A stretch of 64,000 bases of DNA from Burkholderiaceae bacterium (GCA_023954135.1 JAMLIN010000002.1:62001-126000); one strand, 5' to 3'; shown: positions 16,843 to 25,423, counted from the stretch's first letter. The notes: a model not told the origin generated them from the sequence alone. Made by a program: numbers and translations.

Positions 16843-17409
16843 ATGTCCCGCAGCAATCCGACTCAAGCGTTCTGGCGCGACCCCGCCCTGCCCTTCGTCG
16901 AGAGCCGTCGCGCCTGCCGCAGTCGGGCCTGCTACAAGCCGCATAGTCACCCGACCTATTCCATCGGCGCGGTCGATGACGGCACCAGCGCATTCACCGG
17001 GGTCGCCGCGCAAGAGAAGGAAGCCGCGCTGATCGAGTTCATCGGCGATTGCGACTCCGGGCAGGTATCGTGCATCGAGACGCCGAGCATTCCCTCGCAG
17101 CTGAGCGAACAGATCCGACCCGCCCTGGATTTCCTGCATGCGACGCCAGCCGTCAACGTCACGCTGGACAGGCTGGCACGCCTGGCCGGCATGAGCCGCT
17201 ACCGGGTGATCCGCGCCTTCCGCGCCGTCACCGGCATGACGCCGCATGCCTGGCAGCTGAACCGACGCATCAACCTGGCCAGAGAGCGGATTCGGGAAGG
17301 GGACGACATTTCCGATGTCGCCCACCACCTGGGCTTCGCCGACCAGGCGCACTTCCAGCGGGTATTCAAGGCGCATGTCGGCACCACGCCCGGCCGATTC
17401 CGCGCATAG
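16843..17409 (+). CDS. AraC-family regulator with shortened sensor domain
   Basis: 188 residues from ATG 16843. The C-terminal DNA-binding domain is complete, with two helix-turn-helix units: VTLDRLARLAGMSRYRVIRA and ISDVAHHLGFADQAHFQRVF, ending TPGRFRA. The N-terminal cupin sensor begins normally (FWRDPALPFVESRRACRSRA, KPHSHPTYSIGAVDDG). After SAFTGVAAQ, however, it jumps straight to EKEAALIEFIGDC, which in relatives lies some 80 residues later. The frame is kept. Ligand sensing is probably lost while DNA binding may remain. It lies 88 bases upstream of a LysE exporter, its usual target. Confidence 0.85.
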   Translation: MSRSNPTQAFWRDPALPFVESRRACRSRACYKPHSHPTYSIGAVDDGTSAFTGVAAQEKEAALIEFIGDCDSGQVSCIETPSIPSQLSEQIRPALDFLHATPAVNVTLDRLARLAGMSRYRVIRAFRAVTGMTPHAWQLNRRINLARERIREGDDISDVAHHLGFADQAHFQRVFKAHVGTTPGRFRA

Positions 17410-17497
17410 CGCCTCAAGCGTCATGAGCCGCAATTTCGTTCAATACAGGCCGCCCCGCCCCCGGCACACCGCGAGGAAATTCCCGTGCGCGCCTTGA

Positions 17498-18136
17498 ATG
17501 CAGCAGTTCCTGATGGTCGCCGCGGCGCATTTCCTGGCGCTGCTTTCTCCCGGCCCTGATTTCTTCCTGATCGCCCGGACCTCGCTATCGGCAGGGTGGC
17601 GCGTCGCCAGCGGCGCGTGCCTGGGCATCGCAGTGGCCAATGAAGCATTCATCATCGCCGCGTTCGCCGGCACCGCCGTGCTGCGCCCGGACAGCACGCT
17701 GTTCATCGCCCTGCAACTGGCCGGTTGCGCCTATCTGCTTCATCTCGGCGTGCTGTTCGTCCGCCATGCCGGCCAAAGCGAGCTGAATGTGTCGAACAAC
17801 CGTAGCGCTGCCGCGCCCGACCATCGGTTCATCGCCTGGCGCCGGGCCGTGGGCATGGGTTTCCTCTCGGGCATCCTCAACCCGAAGAACGCGCTGTTCT
17901 ACGCAAGCCTGGCGGCGATGCTGACCGGCCCGCACGCCAGCGCGGGCTGGAAGACGGCCTACGGCATCTGGATGTTCGGCATCGTGCTGTCATGGGACGT
18001 GCTGGTTGCCGTCGCGATCGGCAACCGTTCCGTACTGCGACGCTTCGAGCGTGCATTGCCCTTGCTGGAGCGCATGTCCGGAATCGCGCTCGTCCTGCTC
18101 GCATCGGGCGTCATCGCCGCCATGCTGCTGCGCTGA
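17498..18136 (+). CDS. LysE-family amino-acid exporter
   Basis: 212 residues, full length for the LysE/RhtB family, with six hydrophobic segments. The family N-terminal motif is HFLALLSPGPDFFLIARTSL, followed by GACLGIAVANEAFIIAAFAG and MGFLSGILNPKNALFYASLA. These carriers export amino acids such as lysine, threonine or homoserine; the exact substrate is not determined. It follows the truncated AraC gene in the same direction. It converges with an EamA transporter, leaving a 25-base gap. Confidence 0.92.
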   Translation: MQQFLMVAAAHFLALLSPGPDFFLIARTSLSAGWRVASGACLGIAVANEAFIIAAFAGTAVLRPDSTLFIALQLAGCAYLLHLGVLFVRHAGQSELNVSNNRSAAAPDHRFIAWRRAVGMGFLSGILNPKNALFYASLAAMLTGPHASAGWKTAYGIWMFGIVLSWDVLVAVAIGNRSVLRRFERALPLLERMSGIALVLLASGVIAAMLLR

Positions 18137-18161
18137 AAGCGCATCCGCCGGTCGCTGACGA

Positions 18162-19076
18162 TCAGGTGCGCTGCCGCACCACGATGCCCACCCCGAGCGC
18201 GGCGAGCGCGGTGCCGGCGACCGTGAGCACCGTGATCGGTTCGCCGAACAGCGCCCATGCGATCGCGGCCGTGGTCGGAGGCACGAGATAGAAGAGACTC
18301 GCGACCGAGGTCGCCGCGCCGCGCTGGATCATCAGGTAGAGCAGCGAGCTGCCGCCCAGCGTGAGCCCCAGGACCGACCAGGCCATGGCGCCGATCAGCT
18401 CCAGATTCGGCGCTCCGTCCGGACCCAGCCACCGCATGGGCTCGCTCTCCAGCATCGCGATCGGCAGCGTGACCAGCAAGGCCGTCCCCAACTGGACCAG
18501 GTTGGCCGTCCGCACGTCGCAGGCCTGAACGAAGCGCTTCTGGTACAGCGTGCCGGCGGTGATGCCGAGCAGCGCCGCGGTGGCGCAGGCAAGGTTCGCG
18601 AGATGGGCCTCTCCCATGCCGAGCTTCGTCCAGACGACGAGCAGCAGGCCGGCCAGCCCGAGCGCCAGCCCCAGCCACTGCGATCCGGATACCCGGTCTC
18701 CTCGGCTCGAGAGCCAGACGGCGGTAAGCACGGGCTGCAGGCTGACCAGCAGGGAGACCAGGCCCGCGCCCATGCCGAGCTTGACGGCAGCCCATACGCC
18801 GCCCAGGTAGATGGCGTGCATCAGGATGCCGGCAACGGCCAGATGGAACCACTGTCGGGTTGCGGCAGGCCAGGCCGCGCCCGCGGCCAGCGCCCAGACC
18901 AGGAAGCAGGCCACCGACAGGGCGTAGCGGATCGCGAGAAAGCTCATCGGCGGGGCATGCGGCATGCCATAGCGCGCGACGATGAAGCCGGTGCTCCAGA
19001 TGAGCACGAAGATCGCCGGCATGGCGCGCAGGAGCGCCGATGATGACGCGGATCTAGAATCGGTCGAGCTCGGCAT
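18162..19076 (-). CDS. EamA/DMT-family transporter
   Basis: 304 residues with ten predicted membrane spans in two EamA repeats. The first is FVLIWSTGFIVARYGMPHAP and the second begins near ANLACATAALLGITAGTLYQ. The closing motif is YLVPPTTAAIAWALFGEPIT. Members export amino acids or metabolites. Fifty-six bases upstream on the same strand lies the tail of a MocR-type regulator, a common partner of EamA genes, so the original control gene has apparently been lost. Confidence 0.9.
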   Translation of the reverse strand: MPSSTDSRSASSSALLRAMPAIFVLIWSTGFIVARYGMPHAPPMSFLAIRYALSVACFLVWALAAGAAWPAATRQWFHLAVAGILMHAIYLGGVWAAVKLGMGAGLVSLLVSLQPVLTAVWLSSRGDRVSGSQWLGLALGLAGLLLVVWTKLGMGEAHLANLACATAALLGITAGTLYQKRFVQACDVRTANLVQLGTALLVTLPIAMLESEPMRWLGPDGAPNLELIGAMAWSVLGLTLGGSSLLYLMIQRGAATSVASLFYLVPPTTAAIAWALFGEPITVLTVAGTALAALGVGIVVRQRT

Positions 19077-19132
19077 TCCGTAAGTCCGTCAATACGTGTC
19101 CGGCGCCATCGATGATCCCGGCTACGAGCGCT

Positions 19133-19348
19133 TCAGCGCGACAGCGCGCGAAGCAACCGCGCGAGCGCCTGCCGGATGTCGTCGGCGTCGACCACACCGT
19201 AGCCGAACACGGCCATCAGCGGCGCGTTCGGCTGCATGGAGTACTCGGCGGCCGACTGCGCGCCGAGCGCGTGCCGGTGCAGCGCATCGAAGACCCTGGG
19301 CGCCTGCGCCGCATCGGCGATGCGCGCAGCCAGATGCAGTGACCTTGC
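19133..19348 (-). pseudogene. C-terminal remnant of a MocR/PdxR-type regulator
   Basis: About 70 codons of open frame end in TGA at 19135-19133. They read SLHLAARIADAAQAPRVFDA, then MQPNAPLMAVFGYGVVDADD and IRQALARLLRALSR. This matches the end of the aminotransferase-like domain of GntR/MocR regulators (hydrophobic HL start, then a loop and xGYxxxDxxDIxxGxxRLxxAL). No start, helix-turn-helix or PLP lysine region remains. It lies upstream of, and in the same direction as, the EamA gene. The family call is by motif and is moderately sure. Confidence 0.55.
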
Positions 19349-19402
19349 CCTCGAAACCCGGCTCCCTTGCTGAGTGGTTCAGAATGGACAGCAAGGAGAA
19401 CG

Positions 19403-19594
19403 GAAGTGGAGTTGCCTACTCCGATGGGCCCTATCGTGTACCGCAGTCTCGATCATCAGGCGACCTTGGGAGCCTATGTTGGCGTCACTGCGTTGCAGGA
19501 CGGCCGAGGCGTCGTCAAGGATTTCGTCTTTGTCGACGGGAAATCCGTCATGTCGTCCGACGCCGAAGTTGGCAGGTTGCGTCCGCACGAGTAG
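19403..19594 (+). pseudogene. C-terminal remnant of an ABC transporter solute-binding protein
   Basis: About 63 codons: TPMGPIVYRSLDHQATLGAY, VGVTALQDGRGVVKDFVFVD and SSDAEVGRLRPHE before the stop. The pattern RxxDHQxxxxxYVG followed by G...DAE..RLRP is the conserved end of branched-chain amino-acid type (LivJ/LivK-like) periplasmic binding proteins. The rest of the gene and any permease or ATPase genes are missing. It lies beside the MocR scrap, on the opposite strand, in a short decayed zone. Confidence 0.65.
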
Positions 19595-19650
19595 TTCTCG
19601 CGGCTCCTGATCGCATGGCTATTGCCGTGTAACCTCAAGGGCGTACCCCG

Positions 19651-19686
19651 TTGACATGTCCTGCGCATGCGTTCATCATTTTTGCA
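19651..19686 (+). promoter_or_regulatory. Promoter of the second toxin-antitoxin pair
   Basis: A perfect -35 box TTGACA (19651-19656) is followed after 17 bases by CATCAT (19674-19679). Transcription starting about seven bases later would begin at or next to the ATG at 19686, which suggests a leaderless or nearly leaderless mRNA. No ribosome-binding sequence precedes that ATG. Confidence 0.55.
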
Positions 19687-19916
19687 TGACAACGATGATC
19701 CAGATTCGCAACGTCCCGGATGACATCCATCGCAGCCTGAAGTCCAAGGCCGCGCTGGAGGGTCTGACGCTGTCCGACTTCCTGCTTCGTGAGGTTCGTC
19801 AGATCGCCAGTCGGCCCACGCCGGCGGAAATGATGACGAGACTCTCCTCCCGTGCGCCGGTGAAGTCACAAGAGTCCATGGCGCAGGCTGTGCGCAGGGA
19901 GCGTGACAGCCGGTGA
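19686..19916 (+). CDS. Ribbon-helix-helix antitoxin (FitA/VapB type)
   Basis: 76 residues from ATG 19686; an in-frame ATG also lies at 19695. The N-terminal ribbon-helix-helix reads MIQIRNVPDDIHRSLKSKAA, then LEGLTLSDFLLREVRQIASR, close to FitA-like antitoxins. The tail SSRAPVKSQESMAQAVRRER is the likely toxin-binding arm. It overlaps the following toxin gene by four bases (GTGA). Its promoter is strong and nearly leaderless. The antitoxin most likely represses it. Confidence 0.9.
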   Translation: MTTMIQIRNVPDDIHRSLKSKAALEGLTLSDFLLREVRQIASRPTPAEMMTRLSSRAPVKSQESMAQAVRRERDSR

Positions 19917-20308
19917 TTGTCATCGACGCATCCGCGTTGCTGGAGCTTCTGCTGCAGCGTGGCCAGGCGCAGGCCGTTGCGCGCCGAGTATTCGATGCCA
20001 ACGTCACGGTACATGCGCCTCATCTGATCGACCTGGAGATCGCACAGGTCCTCAGACGCCTCATGCGACGCGGGAACCTGGACGAAGCGCGCGCCGAGGA
20101 AGCGCTGGCCGATCTTGCTGATCTGCCCCTGATCCGCTATCCCCATCAGTTTCTGCTACCGATGATCTGGTCAATGCGGGACAACGCTACGGCTTACGAT
20201 GCGACCTACCTGGCGCTGGCAGGCGCCCTGGATGCGACGCTGATCACCTGTGACAGGGCGCTCGCGACAGTGCCCGGTTTCGGAGACAGGGTGGAGGTCC
20301 TGGGCTGA
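19913..20308 (+). CDS. PIN-domain toxin (VapC/FitB type)
   Basis: 131 residues from a GTG start that overlaps the antitoxin stop. PIN-domain acidic residues are seen in MIVIDASALLELLLQRG (Asp5), HLIDLEIAQVLRRLMRRG (Glu), TAYDATYLALAGALDATLIT (Asp) and CDRALATVPGF (Asp). All catalytic positions are kept, so an active RNase is expected. A GC-rich hairpin with a T run follows at 20405-20424 and probably ends the operon. Confidence 0.9.
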   Translation: MIVIDASALLELLLQRGQAQAVARRVFDANVTVHAPHLIDLEIAQVLRRLMRRGNLDEARAEEALADLADLPLIRYPHQFLLPMIWSMRDNATAYDATYLALAGALDATLITCDRALATVPGFGDRVEVLG

Positions 20309-20370
20309 CCGGCCCGGATGGCCGCGGCTGGCTGCAGGTGGCTTTCTGTGACTTTCGCTGGAATGAAAAA

Positions 20371-20419
20371 GAACCCCCACGCTCTCCCGCTTCGCGAGAT
20401 CGCTGCCCCCGAGGGGGCG
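20371..20419 (+). repeat. Family C-like palindromic repeat, copy C3
   Basis: GAACCCCCACGCTCTCCCGC followed by TTCGCGAGATCGCTGCCCCC shares the ACCCCCACGCTC core with copies C1 and C2 and ends in a GC-rich hairpin. It lies about 60 bases after the toxin gene. Repeats of this look are common after genes in Burkholderiales genomes. Confidence 0.5.
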
Positions 20420-20424
20420 TTTTT
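20405..20424 (+). terminator. Rho-independent terminator after the toxin gene
   Basis: GCCCCCGAGGGGGCGTTTTT forms a GC-rich hairpin with a very small loop, followed by a T tract. It is placed to end transcription of the antitoxin-toxin pair. Confidence 0.65.
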
Positions 20425-20445
20425 CATCTTGGGGCGGCCCGGCGA

Positions 20446-20468
20446 TGAAAAAAGGGGCTTTCGCCCCT
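20446..20468 (-). terminator. Rho-independent terminator of the tRNA-Gly gene
   Basis: Read on the minus strand, AGGGGCGAAAGCCCCTTTTT makes a six-pair stem with a GAAA tetraloop and a T run. It lies 47 bases beyond the 3' end of the tRNA. Confidence 0.8.
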
Positions 20469-20514
20469 GATTTCAATGCCTTACAGACGTCAGTGGAAGT
20501 CTGTAGAACAAAAC

Positions 20515-20590
20515 TGGAGCGGGAAACGAGTCTCGAACTCGCGACCTCAACCTTGGCAAGGTTGCGCTCTACCAACTGAGCTATTCCCGC
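20515..20590 (-). tRNA. tRNA-Gly (anticodon GCC)
   Basis: 76 bases including an encoded CCA. The 5' end is GCGGGAATAGCTCAGTTGGT. The anticodon loop CTTGCCAAG sits on a CAACC/GGTTG stem. The T arm is CGAGTTCGAGACTCG, and the acceptor stem GCGGGAA pairs with TTCCCGC before TCCA. It has its own promoter upstream and a terminator downstream, and is placed after pgsA in the same direction. Confidence 0.97.
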
Positions 20591-20626
20591 GGATATCGCG
20601 CCGGCCTGTGCCGTGCGAAGAGGGAG

Positions 20627-20654
20627 ATTATAGCGGCTATTTCTCGGCTCGCAA
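20627..20654 (-). promoter_or_regulatory. Promoter of tRNA-Gly, overlapping the end of pgsA
   Basis: On the minus strand, TTGCGA (20654-20649) and a perfect TATAAT (20632-20627) are separated by 16 bases. Transcription would start near 20620, giving a leader of about 30 bases before the tRNA. The -35 box lies inside the last codons of pgsA. Confidence 0.7.
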
Positions 20655-21197
20655 GTAGGGCCTGGCGCGCTGCAGGTAGTAGAACATCGACCACACGGTG
20701 AGCACCGCCGCGATCACGATCAGCGCGGTGCCGACGTACCTGGTCTCGACCCCCAGGATGCGGGCATCGAGCAGCAGCAGCGGGATCGCGACCAGCTGCG
20801 AGGCGGTCTTGAACTTGCCGATCTTGTGGACCGCCACGCTCGCGTGGGCGCCGATCCGGGCCATCCACTCGCGCAGGGCCGAGATGGCGATCTCCCGGCC
20901 GATGATGATCACCGCGATCAGGCCGTCGACACGGCCGAGCTGCACCAGCATCACGAGCGCAGCGCACACCAGCAGCTTGTCGGCGACCGGGTCGAGGAAG
21001 GCGCCGAAGGCCGTCGTCTGCCCGAGCCGGCGCGCGAGATACCCGTCGACCCAGTCGGTCACCGCCGCGATGATGAACATCACCGTGGCGATCAGGTTCT
21101 GGTGCCAGGCGCTGAGCGGCAGGTAGAAGACCGCGACCAGCAGCGGGATGGCCAGCATGCGCCCCCAGGTGAGGACGATGGGCAGGTTCATCGGCAT
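20637..21197 (-). CDS. pgsA: CDP-diacylglycerol-glycerol-3-phosphate 3-phosphatidyltransferase
   Basis: 186 residues with several membrane segments. The enzyme makes phosphatidylglycerol phosphate, the committed step to phosphatidylglycerol and cardiolipin. The CDP-alcohol phosphotransferase motif DGxxAR(x8)GxxxDxxxD is exact: DWVDGYLARRLGQTTAFGAF, then LDPVADKL. The start is at ATG 21197 (MPMNLPIVLTWGRM); an ATG six bases on is equally possible. It follows uvrC on the same strand after 43 bases, as in many proteobacteria, and is followed by tRNA-Gly. Confidence 0.96.
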   Translation of the reverse strand: MPMNLPIVLTWGRMLAIPLLVAVFYLPLSAWHQNLIATVMFIIAAVTDWVDGYLARRLGQTTAFGAFLDPVADKLLVCAALVMLVQLGRVDGLIAVIIIGREIAISALREWMARIGAHASVAVHKIGKFKTASQLVAIPLLLLDARILGVETRYVGTALIVIAAVLTVWSMFYYLQRARPYLRAEK

Positions 21198-21240
21198 CGC
21201 GCCCGCCTTCCCGGATAGAGCTTTGGGTCCCGACACCTCG

Positions 21241-23118
21241 TCATCCGTGCAGGTTGCGGTAAATCTGTTCGGCCAGCTTGCGGCTGACCCCTTCGACCGA
21301 GGCGAGATCCTCGACACTGGCCGACATGATGCCACGCAGGCCGCCGAATCGTGCGAGCAGCCGCTGGCGGCGCCGGGCGCCCACCCCTTCGATCTCCTCG
21401 AGCCGCGACCGGTTGCGGGTCTTGCCGCGGCGCGCCCGCATGCCGGTGATCGCGAAGCGATGGGCCTCGTCGCGGATCTGGGCGACCAGCATCAGCGCCG
21501 CGGAATCCCGGCCGAGGGCGACCGGTGTCCGGTCATCAGCGAAGACCAGAGTCTCGAGGCCAACTCGCCTGCCCTCGCCCTTCGCCACCCCGACGATGAT
21601 GCCCGAGTCGATGCCGATCTCGGCGAACACCTGGCGGGCCACCTCGACCTGGCCCTTGCCGCCGTCGATCAGGACGATGTCCGGGATGCGGCTCGCGGCA
21701 CCGCCCTGGCGGGGCTGCGCCCCGGCATCGATCGTCAGTCCGCCGTAGCGCCGGGTCAGCACCTGCCGCATCGCGGCGTAGTCGTCGCCGGGCGTGATGC
21801 CGGTGATGTTGAAGCGGCGGTACTGGCCATTCTGCATCGCATGGTTCTCGTAGACTACGCAGGACGCTTGGGTTGCCTCGCCGGCGGTATGCGATATATC
21901 GAAGCACTCGATACGTAGCTCCGCCGGATCGCGATCCTCGGTGATACCCAGCACCTCGGCGAGCGCCCGGGTCCGCGCCTGCTGCGAACCCTCCTCGGCG
22001 AGCACCCGGGCCAGCGCGATCGCCGCATTGCTCTCGGCCATCTCGAGCCAGCGCCGCCGCGCCGACCGGGGCTGGCGTACCCAGCTCACCGCCCGCCCCG
22101 CCCGGTCCTCCAGCCAGTCCATGACCGCCTGCGAGGGCTTCGGCTCGGCGCACACGATCACCGGGGGCACGAAGGCATCGGCATAGTGCTGCACCACGAA
22201 GGCCTCGAGCAGCTCGGCGCGGGCGTCGGCATGGTCGACGTCGTTCGCATGGAGCGGGAAATGAGCCTTGTCGCCGAGATGGCGCCCGCCGCGCACCATG
22301 GCCAGGTCCACGCAGACGCGGCCACCATCGGCCGCCACCGCGATGATGTCGGCCTCGACGTCGGTACCCGACTCGATCGAGTGCTGCGACAGCACGCCCG
22401 ACAGGGCGGCCATCCGGTCGCGCCAGACGGCGGCCTCCTCGTAGCGCAGCTCGACGGCGGCTTCCTGCATCCGGCGCCCGAGCCCGTCGAGGACGTCCTG
22501 GTGCTCGCCGCCGAGGAAGCGCACCGCATCCTCGACATCGCGCCGATAGGCATCTTCATCGATCAGGCCGACGCAGGGCGCGGTGCAGCGCCCGATCTGA
22601 TGGAGCAGGCAGGGCCGGGACCGGTTGGCGAACACGGTGTCCTCGCAGGTGCGCAGCCGGAACACCTTCTGCAGCAGGCCGATGGCCTGCCGGACCGACC
22701 AGGCGCTCGGATAAGGGCCGAAGTAGTGGCCCTGCCGGTCGACCCCGCCGCGGTAGTAGGCGAGCCGCGGGAAGGCGTGCGCCGTGAGCCGGACGTAGGG
22801 GTAGGACTTGTCGTCGCGAAAAAGGATGTTGTAGCGGGGATGCCCGGTCTTGATGAGGTTGTTCTCGAGCAGCAGCGCTTCCGCTTCCGAGCGGGTGACC
22901 GTCGTCTCGATACGGTGGACCCGGGCCACCATCAGCGCGATCCGCGGCGACAGCGCGGCGGCGTCGCGGAAGTACGAGGACACCCGCTTGCGCAGGTCGC
23001 GCGCCTTGCCGACGTAGAGCAGCGTGCCGTCGGCGCCGAACATCTGATAGACGCCCGGCCGATGGGGCAGCCCGGCGACGTAGCCGGGCAGATCGAAAAC
23101 GGGCTCGTCGGGCGTCAT
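21241..23118 (-). CDS. uvrC: Excinuclease ABC subunit C
   Basis: 625 residues. UvrC makes both incisions in nucleotide excision repair. The GIY-YIG nuclease domain is at the N-terminus ([20 protein letters not shown], then [14 protein letters not shown]). The UVR motif is around residues 200-240 ([18 protein letters not shown]), and the RNase H-like domain is in the second half ([33 protein letters not shown]). Paired helix-hairpin-helix motifs end the protein ([20 protein letters not shown]). The start overlaps the nagZ stop by ATGA, so the two are probably translated together. Confidence 0.97.
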   Translation of the reverse strand: MTPDEPVFDLPGYVAGLPHRPGVYQMFGADGTLLYVGKARDLRKRVSSYFRDAAALSPRIALMVARVHRIETTVTRSEAEALLLENNLIKTGHPRYNILFRDDKSYPYVRLTAHAFPRLAYYRGGVDRQGHYFGPYPSAWSVRQAIGLLQKVFRLRTCEDTVFANRSRPCLLHQIGRCTAPCVGLIDEDAYRRDVEDAVRFLGGEHQDVLDGLGRRMQEAAVELRYEEAAVWRDRMAALSGVLSQHSIESGTDVEADIIAVAADGGRVCVDLAMVRGGRHLGDKAHFPLHANDVDHADARAELLEAFVVQHYADAFVPPVIVCAEPKPSQAVMDWLEDRAGRAVSWVRQPRSARRRWLEMAESNAAIALARVLAEEGSQQARTRALAEVLGITEDRDPAELRIECFDISHTAGEATQASCVVYENHAMQNGQYRRFNITGITPGDDYAAMRQVLTRRYGGLTIDAGAQPRQGGAASRIPDIVLIDGGKGQVEVARQVFAEIGIDSGIIVGVAKGEGRRVGLETLVFADDRTPVALGRDSAALMLVAQIRDEAHRFAITGMRARRGKTRNRSRLEEIEGVGARRRQRLLARFGGLRGIMSASVEDLASVEGVSRKLAEQIYRNLHG

Positions 23119-24080
23119 CGCGGGCGCAACGCTGCCAGGCGGCGCCCGAATGCCGGGTCGGGGCGCCACTTCAGATTCGCCAGCACCCGGTCGGCCTGCG
23201 CCCGGTCATGGCATACGAGAATCATGTCGCAGCCGGCCGCGATCGCGGCATGCGCCCGCTCCACGATGTCGCCCATGACCGCAGCCCCGGCCATCGTCAG
23301 GTCGTCAGAGAAGACCAGTCCGTCGAAACCGAGCTGCCCGCGCAGGATGTCCTGAAGCCAGATCCGCGAGAAACCCGCCGGCAGCGCATCGATCCGGGGG
23401 TACGCCACATGCGCCGGCATCACCGCAAGCAGCGTCTCGCCCATCCAGCCGTAGGGCGCCGCATCCTCGGCGAGCAGTCGCCGCAGCGAACGGCGGTCGA
23501 CCGGCAGTTCGTGATGGGAATCCCCGCCGACGTGGCCGTGCCCGGGGAAGTGCTTGCCGCAATTGCCCATGCCGGCCAGCAGCATGCCGTGGACGATCGC
23601 CCGGGCCAGCAGGGTGACCACTCGCGGATCCCGGTGCAGGGCCCGGTCGCCGATCACCTCGCAGCGGCCGTGGTCGAGGTCGAGCACCGGCGCGAAGCTC
23701 AGGTCGATGCCGACCGCGCGGAGCTCGCTCCCGATGGTCCGGCCGATGGCCGTCGCCTGCCGGCTGGCGGCGATCGGGTCGCGCTCCCAGGCGCGTCCGA
23801 GCCCGGCCATCGGCGGTATCCGGGTAAAGCCCTCGACGAGCCGCTGGACCCGGCCGCCCTCCTGGTCGATGCAGACCAGCAGGCCGGGCCGGATCCGGCG
23901 CATCGCGGCGACGAGACCGGCGACCTGCTCCCTGCTCTCGATGTTGCGGTCGAACAGGACCACCCCGCCCACCAGCGGGTGCGCCAGCCGCCGCCGGTCG
24001 GCCGCGTCCAGGCGGCGGCCCGGCAGATCGATGACGACCGGACCGCAGGGCCGGATGTCAGCGGGCGGTCTCACCGGCAT
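23115..24080 (-). CDS. nagZ: Beta-N-acetylhexosaminidase (cell-wall recycling)
   Basis: 321 residues, a cytoplasmic family 3 glycoside hydrolase. NagZ removes N-acetylglucosamine from anhydro-muropeptides during peptidoglycan recycling. The core motifs are [34 protein letters not shown] with the mobile catalytic His, and [12 protein letters not shown] with the nucleophile Asp near residue 259. It overlaps acpS upstream by 23 bases and uvrC downstream by four, inside a tightly packed core operon. Confidence 0.96.
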   Translation of the reverse strand: MPVRPPADIRPCGPVVIDLPGRRLDAADRRRLAHPLVGGVVLFDRNIESREQVAGLVAAMRRIRPGLLVCIDQEGGRVQRLVEGFTRIPPMAGLGRAWERDPIAASRQATAIGRTIGSELRAVGIDLSFAPVLDLDHGRCEVIGDRALHRDPRVVTLLARAIVHGMLLAGMGNCGKHFPGHGHVGGDSHHELPVDRRSLRRLLAEDAAPYGWMGETLLAVMPAHVAYPRIDALPAGFSRIWLQDILRGQLGFDGLVFSDDLTMAGAAVMGDIVERAHAAIAAGCDMILVCHDRAQADRVLANLKWRPDPAFGRRLAALRPR

Positions 24081-24501
24081 GCCCCGGCGCGGGGCCGGTT
24101 CGGGTCGATTCCAGGATCACGAAGGCGAGCACCGCATCGGATTCGTCGGAAAGCGAGACATGCGCCACCAGGCCGCGCTCCTCGAGAAGCGGCGCCAGCG
24201 CCTTGCGCGCCACCGCCACCGGGCGGCCGCGCCGGTCGTTGAGGATCTGCAGCGAAAGCAGCGTCATCGGTCCGCGCAGGCCGATGCCGAGCGCCTTGGA
24301 GAAGGCCTCCTTGCCGGCGAAGCGCTTGGCGAGGTAGCGGGCGGCGTAGGCTTCGCCGTGGCCGTCCTTGCCGCGCCGCCGGCGGAACTCGACGAGCTCC
24401 TCGGGGCCGAGCACCCGGCGCGCGAAACGATCGCCCCAGCGCTGGAGCAGCGTCTCGATGCGCGCCAGCCGAACGATGTCGGTGCCGATCCCGGCGATCA
24501 T
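24058..24501 (-). CDS. acpS: Holo-[acyl-carrier-protein] synthase
   Basis: 147 residues, slightly longer than the usual 125-130 owing to a tail after FVILESTRTG. AcpS attaches the 4'-phosphopantetheine arm to acyl carrier protein. The metal-binding motif IGTDIVRLARIE is at the N-terminus, and YLAKRFAGKEAFSKALGIGL holds the second conserved block with the catalytic glutamate. Its partner acpP is at 34415 in this window. The gene sits between pdxJ and nagZ; the 48-base gap to pdxJ is filled by repeat C2. Confidence 0.96.
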   Translation of the reverse strand: MIAGIGTDIVRLARIETLLQRWGDRFARRVLGPEELVEFRRRRGKDGHGEAYAARYLAKRFAGKEAFSKALGIGLRGPMTLLSLQILNDRRGRPVAVARKALAPLLEERGLVAHVSLSDESDAVLAFVILESTRTGPAPGHAGETAR

Positions 24502-24505
24502 CTCA

Positions 24506-24553
24506 GTGGCGCCCGGCCGAAGCGAGCGATAGCGAGCGTGGGGGTCGTTTCAT
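24506..24553 (-). repeat. Family C palindromic repeat, copy C2
   Basis: The reverse complement of copy C1 with a few changes. Read on the minus strand it starts ATGAAACGACCCCCACGCTC and ends in CCGGGCGCCAC. The TGA of its first bases is the pdxJ stop codon, and the repeat fills the space up to acpS. Confidence 0.7.
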
Positions 24554-25308
24554 CTCTCCACGTCCCGGGCCGCCTCGCGCATCAGCCGCTTCATCTCGCG
24601 CACCGCCTCGCGCAGGCCGATGAACAGGGCGCGCGACACGATCGCATGGCCGATGTGCAGCTCGCGCACGCCGGCCAGCGCCGCCACCGGCTGGACATTG
24701 AAGTAATTGAGCGCATGGCCGGCGTTGAAACGCATGCCCGCCGCCATGATCGCGTCGCCGGCGGCGCGGATGCGCTGCAGCTCGTCACGCACCGCCGGGC
24801 TCTCGGCATCCCGGCCGCGCTGGTGGAAGGCGTGCGCATAGGGCCCGGTGTGGATCTCACAGACCTGCGCTCCGATGCGCCGCGCCGCCTCGACCTGGGC
24901 AAGGTCCGCATCGATGAAGACGCTGGTCATGATGCCGGCGTCGGCCAGGCGCGCCACCGCATCGCGCAACATAGGCTCCTGGGCGACGATGTCCAGCCCG
25001 CCTTCGGTGGTCACTTCGTGACGCCCCTCCGGGACCAGCATCGCCATCTCGGGCTTCAGGCCGACGGCGATCCCGAGCATCTCGGGGGTGGCGGCCATCT
25101 CGAGATTGAGCTTGATCTGGGTGAGATCGCGCAGCTTGCGGACGTCTTCGTCCTGGATGTGGCGTCGATCCTCGCGCAAATGGACGGTGATGCCGTCGGC
25201 CCCGCCGAGATGCGCCTCGACCGCGGCCCAGACCGGATCCGGCTCGTAGGTCCGGCGCGCCTGCCGCACGCTGGCCACATGGTCGATGTTCACACCGAGT
25301 TCGATCAT
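24550..25308 (-). CDS. pdxJ: Pyridoxine 5'-phosphate synthase
   Basis: 252 residues. PdxJ closes the pyridoxine ring from 3-amino-2-oxopropyl phosphate and deoxyxylulose phosphate, the last step of DXP-dependent vitamin B6 synthesis. The family N-terminus LGVNIDHVASVRQARRTYEP is intact. Other conserved blocks are GITVHLREDRRHIQDEDVRK, LNLEMAATPEM, VPEGRHEVTTEGGLD and NAGHALNYFNVQPVAAL. The pdxJ-acpS pairing is the usual one in beta- and gammaproteobacteria. The stop codon lies inside repeat C2. Confidence 0.97.
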   Translation of the reverse strand: MIELGVNIDHVASVRQARRTYEPDPVWAAVEAHLGGADGITVHLREDRRHIQDEDVRKLRDLTQIKLNLEMAATPEMLGIAVGLKPEMAMLVPEGRHEVTTEGGLDIVAQEPMLRDAVARLADAGIMTSVFIDADLAQVEAARRIGAQVCEIHTGPYAHAFHQRGRDAESPAVRDELQRIRAAGDAIMAAGMRFNAGHALNYFNVQPVAALAGVRELHIGHAIVSRALFIGLREAVREMKRLMREAARDVER

Positions 25309-25324
25309 TACGCTTCCTTACCGG

Positions 25325-25423
25325 CAGGCTCGCAGTCGGGCACATGACCGCGTTGGAGCGCCTTGCCGTGCAACCGCACTGTCTTCGGCGCTCCGCCTTG
25401 TCCTGCGCCCGACCGCGAACCTG
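25325..25423 (-). repeat. Family B palindromic repeat, copy B1
   Basis: 99 bases with imperfect terminal inverted repeats: CAGGCTCGCAGTCGGGC on the left and the complement of CAGGTTCGCGGTCGGGC on the right. The inner stem is GGAGCGCC with GGCGCTCC. The centre TGCAACCGCACTGTCTTCGG is shared with copy B2. It starts four bases beyond the recO stop codon (minus strand). Confidence 0.8.

Noticed and set aside
19656..19685. An upstream ATG for the second antitoxin
   Set aside because: This ATG overlaps the TTGACA box of the best promoter, and the extra residues are not family-like. ATG 19686 is preferred.
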